DNA from: Phialocephala subalpina
Taxonomy: Eukaryota; Ascomycota; Leotiomycetes; Helotiales; Mollisiaceae
NCBI GenBank assembly: GCA_900073065.1
Contig: FJOG01000001.1
Location: forward strand, 3,582,827-3,646,826
Direction: 5' to 3'
Length of the DNA stretch: 64,000 nucleotides
Below are positions 53,744 to 62,784 of this stretch, piece by piece (within the stretch, counting starts at the first letter, position 1; each line of letters opens with the position of its first letter). A program made the translations under genes and the position numbers. The notes below the pieces were generated by a model. It ran no database searches and was not told the DNA's origin. It saw only the letters and a list, made by a program, of their open reading frames with translations.

Positions 53744-54940
53744 ATGGGGCCCGTCCGGTCATTGCGGCGCTCGAGTCCGATTACCATGATAGTGGGCATC
53801 GTGCTCATAATAATAATATTCGTCTTCCTCGTCTCTCCTTCGAGCTCCGATTCTGCGGCTTCACAACTACGGAAAGCGAACGCGGCTTCGAATCCCCTTT
53901 CTCCTCCTACGAGTCCGTTCAGGAAACAGAATGAGAAGAGTAATGGGAAGAGGATACCTCCGCCCGTGGTACATTACCACATGAACAACGTTACGAGCTC
54001 GGCAGATCCGCTAGGAAACCGAGAGACGATTCTGATTCTCACGCCTCTGGCAAGATTCTATCAAGAATACTGGGATAACTTAATGAAGCTCACCTACCCG
54101 CACGAGCTCATCACACTCGGCTTCATGATCCCCAAGAACAGGGAAGGAAATGCGGCAACAGCAGCGCTCCAGGAACAGATCACCAAGACGCAGAAATCGG
54201 GACCGATGAAGGACAGATTCGCAAGCATCATTATTGAGCGTCAGGATTTTGATCCTCCGCTTGCGTCGCAGAATGAGGCGGAGAGACATAAGATGGAGAA
54301 TCAGAAGGCGAGGAGAGCGGCGATGTCTAGGGCCCGGAACTCTCTCCTTTTCACCACCCTCGGTCCTTCTACGTCTTGGGTTCTGTGGCTGGATTCGGAT
54401 ATCATTGAGACTCCATCCACTCTTATCCAGGATTTGGCAGCTCACGACAAAGCGATCATTGTCCCGAATTGCTTCCAGCGATACGTTGATCCAAAAACGA
54501 AACAACCGGCCGAACGACCATACGATTTCAATAGCTGGCAGGATAGCGATACAGCTCGTGATATGGCAGAGAAGATGGGACCAGATGATATTCTGCTAGA
54601 AGGATATGCAGCGATGGCTACGTACAGGACGTTGATGGCATACATGTCAGCAGATGGTGGGGATCCTAGACAGGAGATTGCGCTGGATGGTGTTGGAGGT
54701 ACAGCGTTACTTGTTAAGGCGGAGGTTCATAGGGATGGGGCTATGTTTCCGCCGTTTCCGTTTTATCATTTGATTGAGACGGAGGGGTTTGCGAAGATGG
54801 CGAAGAGGTTGGGGTGGAGTTCTACGGGGTTGCCGAATTATAAGGTATTTCCCCTTTCTAACCCCTCTTTCCTTTTCCTTTACTGTCTCCGGACATACAT
54901 GCTAACATGGCTTCGTCAGGTGTACCACTATAACGAGTGA
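53744..54940 (+). CDS. mnn9: Mnn9-type alpha-1,6-mannosyltransferase subunit, 373 aa
   Basis: Two exons, 53744-54844 and 54920-54940. The 75-nt intron (GTATTT...GCTAAC...TCAG) is a multiple of three and open, so it is easily missed; splicing gives the family ending GLPNYK-VYHYNE. A short cytosolic basic N-terminus and one membrane helix (about 13-31) make a type II Golgi protein. The catalytic domain has ILTPLARFYQEYWDNL, the Asp-x-Asp metal-binding motif (D217-S-D219 in LWLDSDIIETP), PNCFQRY, GVGGTALLVKAEVHRDGA and FPPFPFYHLIETEGFA. Mnn9 is a core subunit of the mannan polymerase complexes that extend the N-glycan outer chain or galactomannan backbone in the cis-Golgi. Whole length agrees with the family. 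Very sure. Confidence 0.95.
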   Translation: MGPVRSLRRSSPITMIVGIVLIIIIFVFLVSPSSSDSAASQLRKANAASNPLSPPTSPFRKQNEKSNGKRIPPPVVHYHMNNVTSSADPLGNRETILILTPLARFYQEYWDNLMKLTYPHELITLGFMIPKNREGNAATAALQEQITKTQKSGPMKDRFASIIIERQDFDPPLASQNEAERHKMENQKARRAAMSRARNSLLFTTLGPSTSWVLWLDSDIIETPSTLIQDLAAHDKAIIVPNCFQRYVDPKTKQPAERPYDFNSWQDSDTARDMAEKMGPDDILLEGYAAMATYRTLMAYMSADGGDPRQEIALDGVGGTALLVKAEVHRDGAMFPPFPFYHLIETEGFAKMAKRLGWSSTGLPNYKVFPLSNPSFLFLYCLRTYMLTWLRQVYHYNE

Positions 54941-55559
54941 GATGTCAGGCACAGTCCACTCTTACCTTCGACATAAATACTTTAGGGCATCAAGTCAAGA
55001 CAGACTGGTTGCAAAGGGGGAAAGCATCGGCTGAACACAGCAATTCAAAAGCTAGTTGTACAGGACAGAGGCAATTCTGTATTTTTTGACTAGGAGGGCG
55101 TTTTGCGGCATAGCGTTACTCTAAGCTCGTAATACGAGCTTGTGTATACCATAGAAAGAAGGTTGATTGTTCGAGATATCCATAAACTTTATTCTTTTGA
55201 GATGTAGTTTCATTACGTTCAGTCTTTCTTGGATGTTCGTATAAGACTTGGATCCCTGCATACCTCAGTATGTATTCCACCCACTGAAATCGGACAGACA
55301 TTCTTGTTTCGTCCACTATGTGCCCGGTGTCATTGTAAGTGCATGCCGAATGTTCTCGCTCGCCCGCTCATAGCTCACTATGCTGCAACCAAGTTGAACC
55401 CAACCTGAACTCCCTTCCAACGAAAGTCCCAACCAGTCCGTTGTTTCTCTTCTCAATTCCTACGTCATTATACTCCACACGCAAGGCTGTTCCATGTTCA
55501 GGCGTGAGTAACATGGCCTTGATTTCCTGCCGTCTTTCTCTCAGAAGTTTTCAATTCTG
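54941..55559. other. Convergent intergenic region
   Basis: 3' flanks of mnn9 and pex4. Open frames at 55116-55316 (minus) and 55339-55626 (plus) are antisense or chance. Confidence 0.5.
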
Positions 55560-56262
55560 CTACCGTTTCCCCCTCCCCCTCACCTCCTCCCTATTACTAC
55601 CACCCTCCTCCTCCTCATCCAAATGACCCTCAAATCTCTCCTCTCCACACCAATAACCAACCAACCCCCTCGCTCCAATTGTATCTCCTTGCCGTAGTAA
55701 CGCTCCCATCTCTACGTTGAGAGGGCTGTCGACCCCTGGTTCGCCTAACAATCTAACCACTGATTCCAAAGCCCCAACCACACCCAAAACAGGCGTCCAA
55801 TTCTCTTTAAGGACGTCGAGACAGATTTCTCCAGTTTCCCATTTCACGTTCGCGTGGCAGATCTTGGTGACGAATGTTATGGTTGGTGGTTGGTTGGGGT
55901 ATTGGGGTGGGACTTGGATGCTGAGGAGCCAGCGGCCGGTGGTGTAGCCTGATGTGGGCGGTACTGTTATTGGAGTCAGTTTGTATGCAAGAGATGATTT
56001 GAAAAGGAAAGAATCAGGGCAAAGCCGGCTGTAATATAGGTACACGAATCAAGGCTAGGCGTGAATGCCAAAGGATTTGGGAGTCCTTACGAGTATGTCC
56101 GCTTAGTATACACCGCAGACTGAGGAGGTTGCTGGGAAGCGGCACGAGGCTGAGGATGTTGGGGTGGGGAGACGATGGTGAATGGGCGGAAGAGAAGGCT
56201 GTTAATTCTGTGAGGATGCGTTTCGTGGGTGTGCGTGAGGACGCAGTCTTGGGCCCGGACAT
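55560..56262 (-). CDS. pex4: Pex4, peroxisomal ubiquitin-conjugating enzyme (E2), 191 aa
   Basis: Two exons on the minus strand, 56262-56091 and 55963-55560. The 127-nt intron has a CTGAC branch point 15 nt before the acceptor. Residues about 10-165 form the E2 fold: TPTKRILTELTAF helix, YTTGRWLLSIQVPPQYPNQPP, H94-A-N96 in place of the HPN motif, catalytic Cys105 in GEICLDVLKENWTP, and PGVDSPLNVEMGALLR. The last two features are typical of Pex4. Pex4, anchored by Pex22, mono-ubiquitinates the peroxisomal import receptor Pex5 on a cysteine for recycling. The acidic/Arg-rich C-terminal tail (EEEEGGSNREEVRGRGKR) exceeds the usual E2 end. An alternative acceptor further upstream would break the frame. 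Confidence 0.92.
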
Positions 56263-57956
56263 TGTGTTTGTTGTTTGGAGGGGAGGCTGGAGACCCGAGG
56301 ATCAGGATCTCGATGCTGCACTGGTTCTGCGCTTTGCTGGAATTAGAGACTCGTTGCTGCTATTCTCAGCTTCTGGGGATCGTGATCGCAGTTTGGCGGA
56401 CTTGCAACGTTGTTGTCGTGCGGATGATTGAAGTGGCTGGCGAGTGACAGGCTTGAGTTGAGCTTCACTTGCGATCGTCAATCAAGCTGTTCAGCCTCGG
56501 CCCAATTGGTTCTCGGATCCGGGTAAACAATTCTCCATTTTCATCTCATCTTGGCAAAATCTCAAAATCTCATCTCATCTCGTGTCACTTCAAAATACGA
56601 CACGTGCATAAGGATCATCCCACGATCAACATCCAATCATCACCTCACATCCCATTCGCATTTAAGCTTGATGCTATTCGTAAGTGTAAATCATCTTGGC
56701 GGTTGGCATCCGGCAGTGCCCGAAGGCTGAAGCTTAAGACTTCAGCTCTCCTTCTCGAGGCTGAGTGCGGAGAAGCTCAAGACGGAGCGTAACGAGCGTA
56801 CCGAGCCCGGGACTCCGCTTTATGGTATTGTTACATTCCATGGGGAAGGCTATTCTTGTCTGCCGACTTGGGGTTTGTAAAATATCTCTACAAGTGCAGA
56901 TGGCGTGCTGGATTTGTTATTGGAGGCTGAGCTCAGGAGGCAACTCCTTGAATTGCTGCTTACAGTACTTTTTAATTTTGAGTTCTCGGCCGTACACGGC
57001 GTGATTTGAATCAGAATGGCGAATGGATTGCTAACTTTTACGTTTGCGGTGTCATAGTCTAGAGTTAGTGATCTTTATTTCGTTTTGTAGAGGCGGGATG
57101 CCGTCATGAGTGCTCAAGACGTACGAACGACGGCAGAGCCGGGTACGAGGTTTAGGAGTATCGAGGTATGATCTGCATTTGGGAATTATCTTCGTTCTTC
57201 TCTTTGGTTATTCTTGCGTAGCCAATGTTCTAAAGCTATTCCGAAGCGTTCCTTCATGCTTCTGTGCTTGAAATCGGCACCTGATTTCCCACGAACCTGG
57301 TTACTGTTTCGATCCCTCTGCAATGTCGGTGACCGACCATTCCGAAGTACGGCTCTGCGAATCAAACCCCAGAATCCGCACTTGGTAATTTTGTCTTGAG
57401 TTGAGGGCGAAAAAACAGCCTTGCCACGGCTGCGGCCGCTGTCATCCCAAAGACTGCGCCTCACAGCCACAGTCCAGTTACCGCCCTTCATTTCAGATCC
57501 AGCAGCCAATTAGAGCTTATTCACAGCTCCTAGGGATTAATGGCACGTTACTTCTCCAGCTCAGCCTTATGTCTCTCACGACTGAACTATGTTCCGAGAA
57601 CTGCCATCTGCAAGCGCGATTGGCGAGCGGGAGAGATGCAGTAGATGCATCGCGTGCCTGAGCTCGTGTTCAGTACTGGCGTGCTCCTTGAACGAGAATA
57701 GAATAGACGTCACTGCTGGCTAAGGCTTACTTTCGATCTCGTGTTCGATGTTTACTACTCAACGCCTCCGGAGATTTGAGTGAAGGCGAAGATATAAAAT
57801 GGAAGGTACGACCCGGGAAGAAGAACATTATCCACATCAAGCACTTCACCTTCCAACCTTCACAACAAACAACCAAACAATCTTCACTCACTTCAACTTC
57901 TACATCGACATCCAATAACTTCAATCATCAACTACCAAACCACCTAAGTCATCAAC
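56263..57956. other. Intergenic region upstream of the NIS1-like gene
   Basis: No gene supported. Around 56770-56815 and 57107-57160 the sequence repeats a GCTCAAGACG...GAGCCsGG pattern in diverged form. The last 110 bases are a C/A-rich leader. Minus-strand promoter of pex4 lies at the left edge. Confidence 0.5.
57793..57799 (+). promoter_or_regulatory. TATA box of the NIS1-like gene
   Basis: TATAAAA sits 158 bp before the ATG at 57957, with a long CAACTTC-rich leader between, typical of strongly expressed fungal secretion genes. Confidence 0.6.
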
Positions 57957-58364
57957 ATGCGTTTCACAGCTTCCTCAGTCGCCATCTTGGCCTCCACCCT
58001 CATCTCCTCCTCCTCCGCCATCATCACCGGTGTCACAGCTCCCTCCACCGTCTACGCATATAATCCATTCACTGTCACCTTGACAACCGCCAACTACATC
58101 CAATCCGTCTACGATGTCGCTGTCGGCTTCGGTGTTGCACCAGGTGCAGGATTCCCCGGCTCATTGGGAAATGTCGCCTCGACCGCCTATCTCGGCCCCA
58201 CCAAGTCCAACATCCTCACTCCCATCACCTTCGACATCACTCTTCCAGCCGGCACCTCGAACGGCAAATATGTCCTCACAGCTGAGGTCTTCAGTCTGTT
58301 CGGTGCGGCGTACTCTGGAACTGTCACTACTTTCAACACCACCATCAACGTTGCTGGTTTCTAA
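57957..58364 (+). CDS. NIS1: NIS1-like secreted protein, 135 aa
   Basis: Single exon. A signal peptide (residues 1-21, MRFTASSVAILASTLISSSSA) precedes a small beta-rich domain: ITGVTAPSTVYAYNPFTVTL, NYIQSVYDVAVGFGVAPGAG, YLGPTKSNILTPITFDITLP, VFSLFGAAYSGTVTTFNTT. The NYIQSVYDVA and GPxKSNxLTPIT blocks are those I know from the NIS1 family, secreted by many ascomycetes and basidiomycetes; in Colletotrichum NIS1 binds plant BAK1/BIK1 kinases and dampens pattern-triggered immunity. The mature protein has no cysteine. Family assignment is from memory of these motifs, role here is by analogy. It lies about 0.6 kb from another small secreted protein gene, convergently transcribed. Confidence 0.82.
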   Translation: MRFTASSVAILASTLISSSSAIITGVTAPSTVYAYNPFTVTLTTANYIQSVYDVAVGFGVAPGAGFPGSLGNVASTAYLGPTKSNILTPITFDITLPAGTSNGKYVLTAEVFSLFGAAYSGTVTTFNTTINVAGF

Positions 58365-58998
58365 GCTGGGATAAATATGGGGACTACGGGGTACGGGGGA
58401 AATTAGACTTGGAATTATTTGCATTGCTTTGGAGTTTGGTTATGGTTTTATGGGCGGGCGGGACCGGCGGCATCGATGCATAGCATTACACAGTCCTTAA
58501 AATAAGCATTCTGGGGAGCATACACGGTGGCATACGGGTGGCGCATGTAATACACTAAAATACAAGACTGGAATTCCTCGACGGAAAACATCCTTCCCCT
58601 CCATTTCGTTGCCCATTTCCTACCTCAAGTGAGGTTTTCCTCATTCTGCAACTCTGCTTTGACATCACGTCCTTGGATTTATGCTCTTCAAATCAAGTTA
58701 CTTTGCTACCGATTTTTGAATGGAGGTTCGTGGGCCTGCAGATAGATTTTGGGAGATACGTTGTTGTTTGAAATATGCAACATGCTCTCCTCCTCCGCCA
58801 GCTATGTACAGTTTATAACCATCCCCGCCTCGCCTCCAGGACTTCACATGCTCCACCAAGCACTGTCCCTATCGAGATCACTCCCGCAGCCGCCTCGAAC
58901 CTTTTCGCCTTCCCGTTTCTCCCGCCTCCGTCTCAACTTCCGCCACCATCCTCTCCTCCTCACCTCCACCCTACGTTCCAACCCTCATTATCCACCTA
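58365..58998. other. Convergent intergenic region
   Basis: 3' flanks of the two small secreted protein genes; no feature seen except a short GGGCGGGCGGGACCGGCGG stretch near 58451. Confidence 0.5.
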
Positions 58999-59247
58999 TT
59001 ACTTCGTAAAAGTCGCCCCACTCGAATCACTACACACCGCCCTCCCACTAACAGCAACACAACTCCCCTGCCCATTACTCAAAATTATACTTCCATTTGG
59101 CAAATTCGGATCAACAGCTTTCCCCACTTCGGCTTTCAGCGCTGCTTTGTCTGAGGCGGCGGATCGTTCGTTGATGGTTGCTGGGCTGGCTAAGGCGGTG
59201 GTAAGGAGAGCGGTGAGTGCCAAAAGAGAGGTTAATGGGAATTGCAT
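58999..59247 (-). CDS. Small secreted protein, 82 aa, unknown function
   Basis: A single-exon frame. A signal peptide (MQFPLTSLLALTALLTTALA) is followed by a short mature part of about 62 residues with two cysteines near the end (GSCVAVSGRAVCSDSSG), likely a disulphide hairpin, and a TINERSAASDKAALKAEVGK segment that may be a propeptide or helix. On the minus strand a TATAAAT (59388-59394) sits 141 bp upstream of the ATG. The family is unknown. Size, secretion signal and position beside a NIS1-like gene fit a candidate effector, but that is only a suggestion. Confidence 0.7.
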   Translation of the reverse strand: MQFPLTSLLALTALLTTALASPATINERSAASDKAALKAEVGKAVDPNLPNGSIILSNGQGSCVAVSGRAVCSDSSGATFTK

Positions 59248-59387
59248 TTTGATGTTGGTTTGGTGGTTGGTCGGGTGGGTTCGGGCCTGCTGATGAGACT
59301 TTTGTTGTGGGTGAGTTGGATTGAGTGATTATTGAGGATGATGAGGCGATGGATGTGAGGGTGGGATTGAACGAGAGGTGTTAGGGC

Positions 59388-59394
59388 ATTTATA
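59388..59394 (-). promoter_or_regulatory. TATA box of the small secreted protein gene
   Basis: TATAAAT on the minus strand, 141 bp upstream of the start codon. Confidence 0.5.
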
Positions 59395-59976
59395 CTCGAC
59401 GACTTGAAGTGAAGTCGAGATTATGTGCTCGCGAACACGAGTAAGCAGCCGGATGTTCCATATTATGCTGGAACGCTCATCTGAAGAAGAAACATCACTT
59501 GGCGTTCTGGTTAAGCTTATTACCATGCGATATAATACTACCGATTCCCTTCTAATATTCGCTTCTCGGTTGAGTTTTCCAGACGTCGTCAAGAAGGAGG
59601 AGTAAGGGGGAAGCTGTGCAACGAAACGAAGTGTCCAGATGAACATCAAACCCTCGCTTCTGTTTAGGGATTGAGAATGGCGAGATGTCATTGTGTCATA
59701 AGTTGTTGAAGCGAAAGTTTATTCGATGTCTGAAAAGCGCGAGGTTTTGAGGCAGGGAGGGGGTGGTCAGGTGAAACATGTCATCTGATGTTTGCGGTTT
59801 CGTCCCTGCCCTGGGACGTCTGTCGCACTCAATGTCTTTGTTCATCTTGCACCTCTTTTCTGGCTAGAAATTCCGCGGTTTGTCGTCTGAATTCCTCAAG
59901 ATTTGACCCGCGAGCTTGATAATGTCTGTCTTTCATGAGCCAGTGTTATATGTTCGAGCAGGTCAGATTTACTTTT
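59395..59976. other. Intergenic, no feature seen
   Basis: Upstream flank of the small secreted protein gene and 3' flank of the NB-ARC relic. Open frames are short. Confidence 0.45.
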
Positions 59977-60745
59977 GATATCTACCTCTTTTCATGGTAT
60001 TTTCCTTAGCGTACAGATTCTTCTGAGCTTCGAGAGTGGCTAGGTACTCTTCCAAGCTAACCTTCGCCAGTGGAATATAGGAATGAATATATGCGATGTA
60101 CAGAGGGTTATAGCCCATTAGTTTCACAATCTGGTTGGAATATTCTCTATCCTTCTCAGTTGTTGGAAGCTCAGCCTTGCTAGGAAGGAGTCGTAAAGCT
60201 TCATCTTCTGAAAACCACCAAGATGAATTGTATTACCCAAATTGGAAGCCAATTGTTTTGATGCCGGGTCCTGGCTGGTAACGAGAATGCGACCATTTGT
60301 AGCTGAAGGAATGAGCTCACTAGTGTCTTTAAACTTCCCCAGGCTTTCGAAGTTGTCCATTACCATCAGCCATGACCTGGGCCAGTTTCTATACCTAGTC
60401 AAAGTTCTTACTGTCACGTCGTCTGGTACATGCTCATTCATGTCCCTAATGGCCTCAGCGATGGACTTGAAACTCTTCTGGGCTTCTTCAGCAGACTCTG
60501 ATTTGAGCTAGAAGATTGCTTCAGTCCCATATGCTTTTGCTCTTCGGCAAACCTCAAGTACGATTTGAGTCTTGCCTTGTCCGCCCGTTCCATACAAGAC
60601 CACAATACGAGGACCTCGCTCGATGGGAGTCAAGAACCTATCTTCGATTCTTCTGAGGATATCTGCTCGGGCAATGGAATCCTCCACAAACCAGCGAGTG
60701 AGTACATTGTAGTACTTTCCTGCTTCTAAATGGTGGTTCGAGCCT
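59977..60745 (-). pseudogene. NB-ARC (STAND) fragment, broken by a stop and a frameshift
   Basis: On the minus strand the frame runs ARADILRRIEDRFL, P-loop LYGTGGQGKTQIVLEV, then TEAIF followed by a TAG where the family has Trp (TGG), LKSESAEEAQKSF, Walker B WLMVMDNFESL and GRILVTSQD. After HLGGF the frame is lost by one base in a T run near 60218. The other frame continues SEDEALRLLPSKAELP, then VKLMGYNPLYIAYIHSYI and EEYLATLEAQKN to about 59977. TGG to TAG is a G-to-A change, the opposite-strand form of C-to-T at CpA. Upstream, the reading meets AT-rich DNA at about 60890 and no N-terminal domain remains. This is a second dead STAND-type gene in the window. Confidence 0.8.
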
Positions 60746-62033
60746 ATATAAGACTATAAAAATCAGCTTTTTCGTATCTAACCACGTTCGATCCAGAAAG
60801 CCTATATTGAGGATTCTTTTATATACATTCGTTACTCGTAGGATTAATTGCAAGTTGGTAATCATATCTTTGATCTCTTGAAATATACAAAATATAAAGT
60901 TTATATTAGATAAAATATTTTGTAATATTACAAATATTTATATTTTCAAAAAAAATTCTAAGAATATTTTCTAATTTATTTACTTTAATTATTATTATTT
61001 TATTTGTTTTAATTTAAAAAGTAATTTATATTTAAAACTTTATTAATTTTATAACTTTATTAATTTTATAACTTTATCAGTTTTATAATTTTATTAATTT
61101 TATAACTTTTTAACTTTTATATAATTATTTATATTATTAGAATTTTTAAATATATTAAAGTTATTCTTTTTAATTTTATAATTTCTTATTTTAATTTATT
61201 TTCGTAATCTCGTAAATTTGCTTATCCATAGCTTAAGCTAATGCAGCAACACCTCAAGTCCAAAGACGGAAATGGAAAATGGCATAATAACAATTCCAAC
61301 GCGAGATTCGCAATGGACTAGACAGATCCACCTACCTGCATGTTTGTGCTGAGCTGGGAAGCGATTTCTTCTTCGTACGCGATTGCATACAGGGTGGCGT
61401 CCCAATCAACCAGCCAGATTCAGGGTGGCACACCACACCCCATTTGGCCTCGAAAGCCGGTTACACACAGAACCGGTCAGACCACCGTCAACAAACCCTT
61501 TGCACATGCATCTGACCACGAAGTCGAAAACTTACCAATGCATGCGTTGCTCACGTAGTATTTAACAAATTACAAGGAGCCTTCGATAGTAAAAAGGAAA
61601 GCGGCAGCAAGCCGTGCCTTGGCTCTCTTGGCTCTCACCAAGCTAAGTAACCATAAAATCAACTTCTCGATCTCAAGCATACCGCGTCTAGAGTTTGAAC
61701 CATTGAGAGATCAGATATCTTTAAGAGGCGTATATTCGGAGTCACGCTCCTAACGCCCAACATCTTGGCATATAAATATTTACGAATGATAAAGCAGAGT
61801 CGTAGGGCTGAAGCCAGACACTGTGTCTCATTCTCTCAGCTGCCTGTTGCTTGTGTGGGCGCTCATCAGAAAGTCTTCAATCTTGCCGATTATTAGCTGA
61901 TGCACAAGGCTATGATGGCGAAGTTGCCTGACGGTTCTGTTGCACGACTTTGGGAGCGAGACGTTTCGATGTTGTTTACCCTTCGTACATTGCTGGATTT
62001 TGCATAAAGACTACGATGGCTTTCCCTATAAGT
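60746..62033. other. AT-rich island then unassigned DNA
   Basis: 60890-61215 is strongly AT-rich, with a short tandem of ATTTTATAACTTTATTA-type units around 61035-61110. 61220-62033 has normal composition and no convincing coding region. Confidence 0.5.
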
Positions 62034-62784
62034 CAAACCCCCTAGAAGTGGGCCACCTTCCCCACTAAAATTAAGCGATTTTTGCTTTTTATATCACCAC
62101 AACCAATTAAAAATAAAAATAATTAAAAAATACTTAAAAATACTTTATAATAATATAATTTTAAATCTTTAATTTAAAAAAATTATATTTATTAAAAAAT
62201 AATTAAATAAAATTTGAAAATCGAATTTTTTAATTTATATATAAATTATATTAAAATATTAAATATTAATTAATTTAATAATTATTAATAGAAAAAAAAC
62301 CAAAAATAATTTGAATTTTTTATATTAATGCAAATTTAAATTTATAATTTTATAAAATTTCCCTTTGTAATTAAATTTTAATTCAATATTAATAAAAAAA
62401 CCAAAATTAAAAATTAATAAATTTATTTTTAATATTAATTATAATAGGAAATATTATAAAACCTTGGAATTAAATATATATTAATATAAGGAATTTTTGA
62501 TATTTTTATCTTTTTTTATTAATACTTTTTATAATAATTAAAATTTAATATTTTAGTATATTTTATATATAAAATACGAAATCTTAAGTTTTTAATATTA
62601 ATTATTATAATTAAAAACAAAATTAGTAATTTTTATATAATTATTATAAAGATATTATATTCTTAATTTTAATATAATTTATAAGGGTTTAATGGAGATA
62701 ATATACCCCCAAAAATCGATTTTTTAGTGGGAAAGATAATCCATATTAGGGGGGGGGGGGGGGGGCGACTTTTAGGGGGGTTTA
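62034..62784. mobile_element. AT-rich inverted-repeat element of about 750 bp, RIP-like
   Basis: The left end CAAACCCCCTAGAAGTGGGC... and the reverse complement of the right end TAAACCCCCCTAAAAGTCGC... match. So do inner blocks: CCCCACTAAAATT..GCGATTTTT on the left (62072-62093) and CCCACTAAAAAATCGATTTTT on the right (minus, 62711-62731). The interior (62100-62690) is nearly pure A/T. The right repeat contains 17 consecutive G (62749-62765). If the ends are AAACCCCC, the flanking bases are CA and TA, possibly a degenerate TA duplication. Probably a non-autonomous DNA transposon or the shell of one. Confidence 0.6.

Noticed and set aside
62749..62765. Telomeric or G-rich regulatory repeat
   Set aside because: It is a plain homopolymer without TTAGGG units and sits in one arm of an inverted repeat.
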